Assembly (NCBI GenBank): GCA_018263295.1
Contig: JADFCZ010000028.1
Coordinates: 1-49,840, forward strand
DNA from: Conexibacter sp.
Lineage (GTDB): Bacteria; Actinomycetota; Thermoleophilia; Solirubrobacterales; 70-9
Length of the DNA: 49,840 nucleotides
Reading direction: 5' to 3'
Shown here in pieces: positions 25,976 to 33,213 of the stretch. A program made the translations under genes and the position numbers. Every line of letters starts with the position of its first letter. Position 1 is the first letter of the stretch. The notes beneath the pieces are model-generated. The model was not told where the DNA came from. It saw only the letters and a program-made list of their open reading frames with translations, and did not search any database.

Positions 25976-26272
25976 GTGTCCGTCTGCCTGCTCACGTACG
26001 AGTACGTCGCCGACATCGTCGAGCGACGCGCTCCCCACCGGGAGGACCATCTCGCCCACGTCCGCCGCTTCGCCGAGGAACGCGGCCTGGCGGTCGGCGG
26101 AGCCGTCGGCGACCCGCCGACAGGCGCCCTGTTCGTCTTCGAGCACGAGGCCGACCCCGCCGCCGAGGCCTCCGAATTCGCCGCCGGCGACCCCTATGTC
26201 GCCGCCGGACTGGTCACGGCGCAGCGGATCGAGCCCTGGACAGTCGTCGCAAACTGCTGGATCGCGCCCTGA
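25976..26272 (+). CDS. YCII-related domain protein
   Basis: A 98-residue protein matching the YCII fold: LLTYEYVADIVERRAPHRED at the N terminus, a basic helix HLAHVRRFAEERG, and FAAGDPYVAAGLV containing the conserved DPY segment. The His of the HREDH region and the Asp of DPYV are the residues usually proposed as active site. Biochemical roles of the family are mostly unknown. The GTG at 25976 has GGGGGAG nine bases upstream; an in-frame ATG at 25958 would overlap the previous gene and lacks a ribosome site. A hairpin follows seven bases after the stop. Confidence 0.8.
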   Translation: MSVCLLTYEYVADIVERRAPHREDHLAHVRRFAEERGLAVGGAVGDPPTGALFVFEHEADPAAEASEFAAGDPYVAAGLVTAQRIEPWTVVANCWIAP

Positions 26273-26278
26273 TCGCGG

Positions 26279-26298
26279 CGCGTGATACCGATCACGCG
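26279..26298 (+). terminator. Hairpin terminator after the YCII gene
   Basis: CGCGTGAT (26279-26286) pairs perfectly with ATCACGCG (26291-26298) over a four-base loop. It insulates the following SigB-like promoter from read-through. Confidence 0.6.
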
Positions 26299-26301
26299 GC
26301 G

Positions 26302-26325
26302 GTTTGCGGAGACCCGGACGGGTAG
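26302..26325 (+). promoter_or_regulatory. Candidate SigB/SigF-type promoter of the SCP2-hydrolase gene
   Basis: GTTTGC (26302-26307), 12-base spacer, GGGTAG (26320-26325); the -10 ends 11 bases before ATG 26337. The overlapping TAGATT (26323-26328), eight bases before the ATG, could also serve as an ordinary leaderless -10, so the assignment is not exclusive. Confidence 0.5.
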
Positions 26326-26336
26326 ATTTCCCGGCG

Positions 26337-27512
26337 ATGAGTACCGCGACGGTTGAGCGGGGGATCGCAATCGAATCGATCGAGGAGATGGTCGCCCGCT
26401 TCGAGCCGGACGACCTCGACCTCCCGGGCGGCACGGCGAGGATTCGCCTCGAGGTCGCCGACGGCGAGGACTTCGACGTCGTCATCGAGATGCCGGAGGC
26501 CCGGCTCGAGCCCGCCTCGGGTCGCCCCGACGCGCTCCTGACCGCCGACGAGCGGACCTGGGCGCGGATCGCCGACGACGTCGCCGGCGGCATGGAGGCC
26601 TTCCGCCGCGGCCGGCTCCGCGTCCGTCACGACCTCCACCTCGGCGTCGGCCTGCTGGCGGCCACGAGCGGCTCCCGCGAGCCCGGCCGGCTCCGCTTCG
26701 ACCGGATCGAGACGCCCGATCACGAGATCGCCTACTGCGAGGCGGGTGAGGGCCCGCCGTTGATCTGCATCCATGGGCTCGGCGGCACCAAGGCGTCGTT
26801 CCTGCCGACGCTCGCCGCGATGGCGCCGGAGGGACACCGCGTGATCGCGATCGACCTGCCGGGCTTCGGCGACTCCGACAAGCCGCACGCCGCCCCCTTC
26901 GATGCGCCCTGGTACGCCGACGTCGTCCTCGGGTTCGCCGACGCGCTCGGTTACGAGCGCGCAACATTCGCCGGCAACAGCATGGGCGGCCGCATCGCCC
27001 TCGAGCTCGGCATGAACCACGCCGAGCGCGTCGAGAGCCTCGTGATGCTCGCCCCCTCGCTCGCCTGGCTCAAGGAGCGGCCGTGGAACTGGCTGCTCAA
27101 GGCGCCGCTGCCGCGCCTCGGCTACCTCCAGCCGACGCCGCGGATGCTCGTCGAGCCCGTCGTCCGCCGCCTCGTTCCCGGCGGCGACCGCGGCTGGACG
27201 GCCGCCGGCGTCGACGAGTTCCTCCGCTCCTACCTGACACCGGCGGGCCGCTACGCCTTCTACGAGTGCGCCCGCAACATCTACCGCGAGGAGCCCTACG
27301 GCGAGGAGGGCTTCTGGACCCGGCTCAAGAAGCTCGGTCCCGATTCGCTCTTCGTCTGGGGCCGCGAGGACGTTCTCGTCCCGATCGAGTTCATGCGCCA
27401 CGTCGAGCGCGCTCTCCCGCGCGCCGTCCACCTCGAGCTCGATTGCGGCCACGTCCCCCAGCTCGAGCGTCCGGAGACGACGCACGAGGCGATGGCTTCC
27501 TTCCTCGGTTAG
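26337..27512 (+). CDS. SCP2-like domain fused to an alpha/beta hydrolase
   Basis: A 391-residue protein with two parts. Residues about 15-110 look like an SCP2/sterol-carrier-type lipid-binding domain (VADGEDFDVVIEMPEARLEP, PDALLTADERTWARI and the amphipathic GGMEAFRRGRLRVRHD). Residues about 120-391 are an alpha/beta hydrolase with ICIHGLGGTKASF, AIDLPGFGDSDKP, the nucleophile elbow GNSMGG (Ser215), an acid near FVWGREDVLVP and the His in CGHVPQLERPE. An esterase acting on lipid bound by the first domain is my inference. ATG 26337 fits both promoter readings. The end overlaps the convergent nuclease gene by four bases. Confidence 0.85.
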   Translation: MSTATVERGIAIESIEEMVARFEPDDLDLPGGTARIRLEVADGEDFDVVIEMPEARLEPASGRPDALLTADERTWARIADDVAGGMEAFRRGRLRVRHDLHLGVGLLAATSGSREPGRLRFDRIETPDHEIAYCEAGEGPPLICIHGLGGTKASFLPTLAAMAPEGHRVIAIDLPGFGDSDKPHAAPFDAPWYADVVLGFADALGYERATFAGNSMGGRIALELGMNHAERVESLVMLAPSLAWLKERPWNWLLKAPLPRLGYLQPTPRMLVEPVVRRLVPGGDRGWTAAGVDEFLRSYLTPAGRYAFYECARNIYREEPYGEEGFWTRLKKLGPDSLFVWGREDVLVPIEFMRHVERALPRAVHLELDCGHVPQLERPETTHEAMASFLG

Positions 27513-28369
27513 CCGGCCATCTCCCGCAGCCGCTCGGCCAAGCGGTTCATCCCGAAGCGCTCGGCGGCGTCGCCGGCCGTGTTCCAGTCGGTCGCGGAGT
27601 CCGGCGGGCGGCTGACCCCGGCGTCCTGCAGCCGCGCCATCTCGCGGTAGTCCAGCAGCGCGTCGCGATCGTCGCGGAGGACGCCGCGGATCCGCGGGGT
27701 GCTCTGCTCGATCGCGTGCTCGAGGACGCCGTCGAGCGTGCCGTAGCGGCGCAGCAGCTCGGCCGCCGTCTTCTCGCCGATGCCCTTCGCCCCCGGGATG
27801 CCGTCGGAGGGGTCGCCGCGGAGGGCGATGAAGTCGGGGACCTGCTCGGGGTCGACCCCGTAGCGGCGGCGGACCTCGGCCGGGCCGATCGGCTCCATCC
27901 CCTGCACGCCCTTGGCCGGGTAGAGCACGGTCACCGCGTCGCTCGCGCACTGGAACATGTCCCGATCGCCGGTCATGATCAGCGTCTCGCCGCCGGCGGC
28001 CGTCTCGGCGTCGGCCAGCGACCCGAGGAGGTCGTCGGCCTCGAGCGTCTCGTGCTCGGCGATCTGCCAGCCGAACGCCGAGAAGAAGTCGTGGCTCGCG
28101 ACCCACTGCGGCGTCAGCAGGTCCGGCATCTCGGGGCGGTCGGCGTGGTAGCCGGAGTAGAGCTCGACCCGGTAGTGGGCCGCCTCCGCCCCGAAGCAGA
28201 GGACGACGGCGCGGGGCCCGTACTCGGCGACCTCGCGGAGCACGAGGTTCGCGGTCCCGAGCAGGGCGTTGACCGGTTGCCCGTCCGCCCCCTTGATCGT
28301 CTTCGGGAGCGCGAAGAAGGCGCGGTAGAGCATCGAGGGCGTGTCGACGACGAGGAGCGGTGCGGCCAT
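27509..28369 (-). CDS. 5'-3' exonuclease (stand-alone PolA-type FEN nuclease)
   Basis: A 286-residue protein equivalent to the 5' nuclease domain of DNA polymerase I without the polymerase. Metal-binding acidic positions are visible in LLVVDTPSMLYRAFFAL, ETLEADDLLGSLA and LIMTGDRDMFQ, and the helix-hairpin-helix is GDPSDGIPGAKGIGEKTA. Such enzymes remove RNA primers and 5' flaps. Many actinobacteria carry such a protein in addition to polA, which is not in this window. ATG 28369. The C-terminal region is shorter than in some homologues but the core is intact. Confidence 0.92.
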   Translation of the reverse strand: MAAPLLVVDTPSMLYRAFFALPKTIKGADGQPVNALLGTANLVLREVAEYGPRAVVLCFGAEAAHYRVELYSGYHADRPEMPDLLTPQWVASHDFFSAFGWQIAEHETLEADDLLGSLADAETAAGGETLIMTGDRDMFQCASDAVTVLYPAKGVQGMEPIGPAEVRRRYGVDPEQVPDFIALRGDPSDGIPGAKGIGEKTAAELLRRYGTLDGVLEHAIEQSTPRIRGVLRDDRDALLDYREMARLQDAGVSRPPDSATDWNTAGDAAERFGMNRLAERLREMAG

Positions 28370-28392
28370 CGCCGCAACCTATCGATCCCCGG

Positions 28393-28728
28393 TCAGCCGG
28401 TCGGCGCCAGCGTCAGGGCGAGCGGATCGCCGCCGGCGGCCTGCGCGTCGAGCGCGGCCGCGTAGGCGCCGTGGTAGCTGCTCGGCGCCCGCACCCCGGT
28501 GATCCCGTAGCCCTCCGCCATCGCCGCCCGCAGGGTCGCGGTGAACGCGCGCCCGTGCCAGCGCCGTCCTTCGGCCGCGGGCCCGACCGCGATGTGGACG
28601 AGCTCGTGGAGCAGCGTCTCGAGCACGTCACCGCGACCGATCCCCGGATAGGCGGTGACCGAGATCCGGTGCTCGGCGGGGACCGCGAAGCCGAGCCGTT
28701 GCCGTGGTCGCCGCGAGGCCCGTCGCAC
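28393..28728 (-). CDS. SprT-like zinc metallopeptidase domain protein (5' end probably frameshifted)
   Basis: The open frame from GTG 28728 encodes 111 residues including the zinc-protease helix LLHELVHIAVG (HExxH) and the downstream RRWHGRAFTATL, which supplies the third His as in SprT/Spartan-like proteins. Members cleave DNA-bound proteins or are uncharacterised. The reading frame upstream of 28728 continues with convincing family sequence (GYYEVAGADLAAELARLCRL) but no start codon, while an ATG-initiated proline-rich frame from 28933 runs in another phase. The switch lies around a run of six Gs at 28843-28848. The true protein is therefore probably about 180 residues and either the gene or the sequence has an indel. 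Confidence 0.65.
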   Translation of the reverse strand: MRRASRRPRQRLGFAVPAEHRISVTAYPGIGRGDVLETLLHELVHIAVGPAAEGRRWHGRAFTATLRAAMAEGYGITGVRAPSSYHGAYAAALDAQAAGGDPLALTLAPTG

Positions 28729-28933
28729 GGTCAGCTCGGGAGGGCGGGCGGCGAGCCCGCCCTCGGGGCCGCCGAGCGCCGCGAGCCGGCAGAGCCGAGC
28801 GAGTTCGGCCGCCAGGTCCGCTCCCGCGACCTCGTAGTAGCCGGGGGGCCGCCGGAGGGGGCGGGTGCGGCTGCGGGTCGATCGGGGTGCGGTGTGGCGA
28901 CGGAGGAGGCGGATCTGCGGGAGGATGAACCAT
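28729..28933 (-). other. Probable 5' coding part of the SprT-like gene, out of frame
   Basis: From ATG at 28933 (MVHPPADPPPPSPHRTPID) a proline-rich frame runs to the C6/G6 tract at 28843-28848; beyond it the family-like sequence continues in a different phase. A one-base homopolymer indel would join the two. The ATG is one base away from the divergent GTG of the DksA/TraR-type gene. Confidence 0.45.
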
Positions 28934-28934
28934 C

Positions 28935-29300
28935 GTGGCGCCGGAACCGGAGGGAGAGCCGCTGCACCTCGATGCGGTCGGGGCCGACCTGCGCGAGCGG
29001 CTGGACGAGGTCAGCGCGCGCCTCGAAGCGCTGAAGGCGCCGCCGGAGCGCGGATCGGGCATCGGGTTCGGCAAGCGGATCGGCGACGGGACGACCGAGG
29101 CGATCGGGCGCCTGACCGACGTCGGCGTCGCCGACCGGCTCGAGGCCGTCCAGGCCCGGCTCGAGCGTGCGCTCGCCAAGCTCGCCGAGGGCAGCTACGG
29201 CTCTTGCGACGACTGCGGCGCCGAGATCCCGGCCGGGCGCCTTCGCAGCGTCCCCGAGAGCGTGCTCTGCGTGGAATGCGCTTCGGGCGCTAGTCGATGA
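28935..29300 (+). CDS. DksA/TraR-type C4 zinc-finger protein
   Basis: A 121-residue protein. The N-terminal two thirds is a charged helical hairpin (LRERLDEVSARLEALK, then DRLEAVQARLERALAKL) and the C terminus is a zinc finger, SCDDCGAEIPAGRL followed by LCVECA, that is CxxC-17-CxxC. In proteobacteria DksA-like proteins insert a coiled coil into the RNA polymerase secondary channel; whether this one does so is not known. The DxxDxA tip motif is not obvious. Start GTG 28935 has GGGAGGA about nine bases upstream. It overlaps the convergent ABC permease gene by 11 bases. Confidence 0.85.
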   Translation: MAPEPEGEPLHLDAVGADLRERLDEVSARLEALKAPPERGSGIGFGKRIGDGTTEAIGRLTDVGVADRLEAVQARLERALAKLAEGSYGSCDDCGAEIPAGRLRSVPESVLCVECASGASR

Positions 29301-30057
29301 GCCGGCGACGCAGCCGGTCGATGGCCAGCCGCCACATCGCGAACGCCAGCACGACGAGCCCGGCCAGCCGCAGCGGGTCGTAGGCGTCGAAGCCGAACGA
29401 CGCGCTCCGGACGAGGACGACGAGCTGGTGCAGCGGGTTGAACTGCGACAGCACCTGCGCCCACTCCGGGAGCCCCTCGATCGGGAAGAACGTCCCGGCA
29501 AGCAGGAACATCGGCGTTATCACGAGCGTGGTCACGTAGTTGAACTGGTCGATCTTCGCGACGCTGCCCGCGACCGCGATCCCGAAGCCGGCGAACGCGA
29601 GCGCCGTGACGAAGCAGAAGAACGGGACGAGGAGCATCGCCGGCGCCGGATCGAGGCCGAACCCAATCGTGATCAGCAGCGGGAAGGTGCCGAAGATCCC
29701 GGAGCGCAGGCCGATCCAGAGCATCTCGCCGCTCACCAGCTCCTCGACGTCGACCGGAGCGGCGAGGATGGCGTCGTAGGTGCGCTGGAAGCGGTGCTTG
29801 ACGAAGGTCCCGAACATCGCCGGCAGCGCGCTCGAGAAGACGACCGCGGTCGCCACCATGCCGGTCCCGACGAACTCGACGTAGTCGACGCCGTCGACCG
29901 TGCTGACCAGCGTCGTGCCGAGCCCGAGCCCGAAAGCGAGCAGGTAGATCATCGGCTCCATCAGGCTCGAGAAGGTCGTGCTCCGCCAGAACGTCCTGAA
30001 GTTGGCGACCTCGCGGCTCATCACCCCGAGCACCGCCGCCGGCTCGATCCGCCTCAT
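29290..30057 (-). CDS. ABC-2 type transporter permease
   Basis: A 255-residue membrane protein with six hydrophobic helices and the ABC-2/NodJ-DrrB arrangement: EVANFRTFWRSTTFSSLMEP before helix 1, GTGMVATAVVFSSALPAMFG, and the late FLLAGTFFPIEGLPEWAQ loop followed by NPLHQLVVLVR. It forms an exporter with the ATPase encoded just upstream; the stop and start overlap as ATGA (30054-30057). Substrates of this class include drugs, glycans and lipids. Confidence 0.9.
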   Translation of the reverse strand: MRRIEPAAVLGVMSREVANFRTFWRSTTFSSLMEPMIYLLAFGLGLGTTLVSTVDGVDYVEFVGTGMVATAVVFSSALPAMFGTFVKHRFQRTYDAILAAPVDVEELVSGEMLWIGLRSGIFGTFPLLITIGFGLDPAPAMLLVPFFCFVTALAFAGFGIAVAGSVAKIDQFNYVTTLVITPMFLLAGTFFPIEGLPEWAQVLSQFNPLHQLVVLVRSASFGFDAYDPLRLAGLVVLAFAMWRLAIDRLRRRLID

Positions 30058-30944
30058 TCGAGCTCCTCTCCGGTCAGCTCCACGAACACGTCCTCGAGCG
30101 AGCTCGGCCGGGTGATCGCGTCATCGGGAACGAGGCCGTCGGGCGCCCGCTCGCAGCCGACGATGACCACGGCCGGCCCGGCCGAGCGCACCGGCAGCCC
30201 CGCGGCCTCGGCCGCCGCCCGGACCTCGGCCCGGCGCTCCGGCGGCGCGTAGTACTCGGCGGTGCGGCGCCCCGCGTGCTCGGCGATCAGGTCGTTCGGC
30301 CGCCCGCGGGCGATCACCCGCCCCTTGGCCATCAGCGCGACCTCGTCGGCGAGGCGCTCGGCCTCCTCGATGTAGTGCGTCGACATCAGGATCGTCGTCC
30401 CCTCGGCGCGCAGATCCTCGATCAGCGTCCAGATCTCCGCCCGGATCTGCGGGTCCAGGCCGACCGTCGGCTCATCGAGGAGCACGAGCTGGGGATCGTG
30501 GACGAGCCCGCGCGCCACCAGCAGTCGTCGCCGCATGCCACCCGAGAGCTCGTCGACGGCGTCGTGACGGCGGTCGGTCAGCCGCGCGAGCGCGAGGGCC
30601 CTGTCGACCGCGGCGCCGATGTCGGCGACGCGGTAGAGGCGCGCGAACACCTTCAGGTTCTCCTCGACCGTGACGTCGATGTCGAGGTTGTCGAGCTGGG
30701 GGACGACGCCCATCCGCGCCCGCGCGTCCTTCGACTGGCGCGGCAGCTCGTAGCCGAGGACCCGGAGGCTTCCCTCGTCGGCGATCGCCTGGCCGGTCAG
30801 CAGCCGCATCGTCGTCGACTTGCCGGCGCCGTTGGGTCCGAGCAGCCCGAGGCAGACGCCCTCGGGCACGTTCAGGTCGAGACCGTCGACGGCCCTGATG
30901 GGACCGAAGGTCTTGACGACTCCCTGCAACTCGATCGCAGCCAT
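30054..30944 (-). CDS. ABC transporter ATP-binding protein (DrrA/NodI type)
   Basis: A 296-residue ATPase. Walker A GPNGAGKST (about residue 36), Q-loop GVVPQLDNLD, signature ELSGGMRRRL, Walker B LVLLDEPTVGLDP and H-loop STHYIEEAERLAD. The C-terminal extension after about residue 215 (RRTAEYYAPPERRAEVR onward) is typical of drug/lipid exporters of the DrrA class. It is coupled to the permease gene and divergent from a TetR regulator gene, a common drug-efflux arrangement. Confidence 0.93.
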   Translation of the reverse strand: MAAIELQGVVKTFGPIRAVDGLDLNVPEGVCLGLLGPNGAGKSTTMRLLTGQAIADEGSLRVLGYELPRQSKDARARMGVVPQLDNLDIDVTVEENLKVFARLYRVADIGAAVDRALALARLTDRRHDAVDELSGGMRRRLLVARGLVHDPQLVLLDEPTVGLDPQIRAEIWTLIEDLRAEGTTILMSTHYIEEAERLADEVALMAKGRVIARGRPNDLIAEHAGRRTAEYYAPPERRAEVRAAAEAAGLPVRSAGPAVVIVGCERAPDGLVPDDAITRPSSLEDVFVELTGEELE

Positions 30945-30984
30945 CGGCCCGGCACCATCGCATACCGGCGTCGCGGCCCGGGGC

Positions 30985-30990
30985 TAGACT
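30985..30990 (+). promoter_or_regulatory. Candidate -10 box (TAGACT) of the TetR gene
   Basis: TAGACT ten bases before the TTG at 31001, inside the 56-base gap between the divergent regulator and exporter genes. The same gap must hold the exporter promoter and any operator; I see no clear long palindrome in it. Confidence 0.35.
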
Positions 30991-31000
30991 CGCCCGCAAC

Positions 31001-31600
31001 TTGGCACGGCGGCCGCTGACAAGCGAACGGGCCCTGCGAAGGCGCGAACAGCTCCTCGGGATCGCGCTCGACCAGTTCCTCGCACGCGACTACGAGGACG
31101 TTTCGGTCGACGAGATCGCCGAGATCGCCGGTGTCTCCCACGGGCTCGTCTTCCAGTACTTCGGGTCGAAGAAGGACCTCTACATCGCCTCGCTCGAACC
31201 GCTGCTCGGCGGCTTCCAGGAGGGCGCCCGGGGGGCGCCGGCCCACCTCGAGCCGAATCAGCGCCTGCGCCACGCGATCGCCTACTACTACGACGACGCG
31301 ATGGCCCATCCCGCCGGCTACCGGTCGCTGATGGCCGGCGGCGGAGGGTTCCGCGAGGTGTTCGACCGGATCGAGGCCCAGCGCTGGGACGGAATCGCTC
31401 TGATCGCCTCGGTCGCAGGCCTCGACACCGGGCGCGCCGACGTCCGCGCCGTCCTCCGCGGCTGGGTCGGCTTCGTCGAGGGCGCCATCCTCGCCTCGCT
31501 CGAGCGGGAGGACGCCGATCGCGAGGCGCTCATCGACGCGACGGTCGCCGTCCTCAACGCCGGAATCCGCATCCTCCGGACCGGCACCCGCAGCGGTTGA
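31001..31600 (+). CDS. TetR-family transcriptional regulator
   Basis: A 199-residue regulator. The N-terminal helix-turn-helix is clear: RREQLLGIALDQFLARDYED, then SVDEIAEIAGVSHGLVFQYF and GSKKDLY. The ligand-binding C-terminal domain is divergent as usual. The start is TTG at 31001. It is divergent from the ABC-2 exporter operon and is likely its repressor. The stop overlaps the TTG start of the next membrane-protein gene (TTGA), so the two are co-expressed. Confidence 0.9.
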   Translation: MARRPLTSERALRRREQLLGIALDQFLARDYEDVSVDEIAEIAGVSHGLVFQYFGSKKDLYIASLEPLLGGFQEGARGAPAHLEPNQRLRHAIAYYYDDAMAHPAGYRSLMAGGGGFREVFDRIEAQRWDGIALIASVAGLDTGRADVRAVLRGWVGFVEGAILASLEREDADREALIDATVAVLNAGIRILRTGTRSG

Positions 31601-32727
31601 GCGAGCGCCCCGAGCTCGCCCGGCGCGAGCCGCTCGGCGACCGCATCGAGCGGGCGATCGACGCCCGCACCCACGCCGAGGAGGAGATCGCCCGCGGCGA
31701 GGCCGAGTCCGTCGCCCGCGGCCCGAGCATCCGGCGGACGGTCTTCTGGCTGGTGGTCACCGGCGTCTCGCTCTACCTGGTCGCGCCGAGCCTGATCGAC
31801 GTCCTCGGCTCCTGGCAGAGCCTGAACCAGGTCTCGCTGCTCTGGTTCCCGCTGCTGGCGCTGCTCCAGTTCCTGTCGCTGGCCTGTATCTGGATCCTCC
31901 AGCGGCTGACGATCCCGCGTTCGCCCTGGTCGGCGGTCGTCGACTCGCAACTGGCCGGCAACGCGCTCGCGAAGATCGCGCCGGGCGGCGGGGCGATGGG
32001 CGCGGCCCTCCAGTACAAGATGCTCGTCGAGCGCGGCGTGGAGCGGGGGAGGGCGGTCGCCGGGATCACGGCGGTCAACCTGCTGACGTTCGCGGTCGTC
32101 CTCGGCCTCCCGGTCCTGGCGCTGCCCGCCCTGCTCGGCACCAGCGTCGACCGCGACCTGCTCGAGGCGGCGATCATCAGCGTCGTCGTCTTCCTCGTCC
32201 TGACCGGGATCGCGACGCTGCTGCTCGCGGCCGACACGCCGCTGCACAAGGTCACCGGCTGGATCGAACGCGGCCGCAACCGCCTGCGCCGCAGCTCGCC
32301 GCCGACCGAGCACCTGCCGGAGCGGGTCAAGCGCGAGCGCGACCGGATCCTTGCCGCCCTCGGCGACGACTGGCCGAAGGCGGTCCTCGCCACCGTCGGC
32401 CGCTGGGCCTTCGACTACGCGATCCTGCTCGCCTCGCTCGCCGCGGTCGGCGCCCACCCGGCCCCGGGCCTGGTCCTGCTCGCCTTCTGCGTCGCCCAGG
32501 TGCTGGCCCAGATCCCGGTCACGCCGGGCGGCCTCGGCTTCGTCGAGACCGGCCTGACCGCGCTCCTCGCACTCGCGGGAGTCGGGGCCGGCGACGCCGT
32601 CGTCGCCACCCTCCTCTACCGCCTCTTCACCTACTGGCTGCCGCTACCGCTCGGCCTCCTCGGCCTGGCACTGCACCGCCGTCACCTCGGCGGCGACGGC
32701 GGGGCGGAGGATCCCGCGTCTACTTGA
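31597..32727 (+). CDS. Lysylphosphatidylglycerol synthase-like transmembrane protein (UPF0104 type)
   Basis: A 376-residue protein with about eight hydrophobic helices from residue 50 on. The segments NALAKIAPGGGAMGAALQYK and QIPVTPGGLGFVETGLTALL are characteristic of the flippase/transmembrane part of MprF-like proteins and the UPF0104 family; no aminoacyl-transferase domain is attached. A role in lipid transfer across the membrane is inferred from homology. The TTG start at 31597 overlaps the TetR stop. Its end overlaps the convergent DUF7144-like gene by eight bases. Confidence 0.85.
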   Translation: MSERPELARREPLGDRIERAIDARTHAEEEIARGEAESVARGPSIRRTVFWLVVTGVSLYLVAPSLIDVLGSWQSLNQVSLLWFPLLALLQFLSLACIWILQRLTIPRSPWSAVVDSQLAGNALAKIAPGGGAMGAALQYKMLVERGVERGRAVAGITAVNLLTFAVVLGLPVLALPALLGTSVDRDLLEAAIISVVVFLVLTGIATLLLAADTPLHKVTGWIERGRNRLRRSSPPTEHLPERVKRERDRILAALGDDWPKAVLATVGRWAFDYAILLASLAAVGAHPAPGLVLLAFCVAQVLAQIPVTPGGLGFVETGLTALLALAGVGAGDAVVATLLYRLFTYWLPLPLGLLGLALHRRHLGGDGGAEDPAST

Positions 32728-33118
32728 AGTGCCTGTCGTAGATGCAGAGGCCGTAGATGATCAGGATGTCCGCGGCGATGATCAGCAGCGACCAGATCGG
32801 GAAGACGGCGACGAAGAAGAGCTGCCAGACGAAGTTGAAGCCGCAGAGGATGATCCCGAGCCCCTGGCCGTTGGCGTTGCGCTTGAGGATCAGCACTGAG
32901 GTGAGGAGCTGGAGGGCGCCGATCGCGAGCAGGGTGATCCCCCAGAAGGTGAGGTCGCCGAAGAACAGGTTCTCCTCGCGGAACTTCGAATCGCCTGCGA
33001 GCGCAACCGCGCCGTCGATGGCGTTGAACGCGCCGAGGAGGCCGAAGAGGACGCCGATGAAGGTGACCCAGCCCTCGCCGTGGTCCGGGGTCCCCGCCGT
33101 CGTGCCGTGCTGACTCAC
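32720..33118 (-). CDS. DUF7144-like small membrane protein
   Basis: A 132-residue protein with four hydrophobic helices. It begins with a short hydrophilic segment (VSQHGTTAGTPDHGEGW), then WVTFIGVLFGLLGAFNAIDG; the tail is YGLCIYDRHFK. This resembles the four-helix DUF7144 family of actinobacteria; function unknown. The start is GTG 33118, with AAGGGAGA about five bases upstream; the longer frame adds an arginine-rich stretch without support. Confidence 0.78.
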   Translation of the reverse strand: MSQHGTTAGTPDHGEGWVTFIGVLFGLLGAFNAIDGAVALAGDSKFREENLFFGDLTFWGITLLAIGALQLLTSVLILKRNANGQGLGIILCGFNFVWQLFFVAVFPIWSLLIIAADILIIYGLCIYDRHFK

Positions 33119-33200
33119 TGAATCTCCCTTCGCCGGAATCCGGTTTCGCGTTGCCGCGCGGCAGTCTGGCCCCGCCCGCGGACGGACGGATGCGACTCGG

Positions 33201-33206
33201 TAAGTT
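33201..33206 (+). promoter_or_regulatory. Candidate leaderless -10 box (TAAGTT)
   Basis: TAAGTT seven bases before ATG 33214 of the LLM oxidoreductase gene, placing the transcription start at or next to the start codon. Confidence 0.4.
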
Positions 33207-33213
33207 GGCGGCC

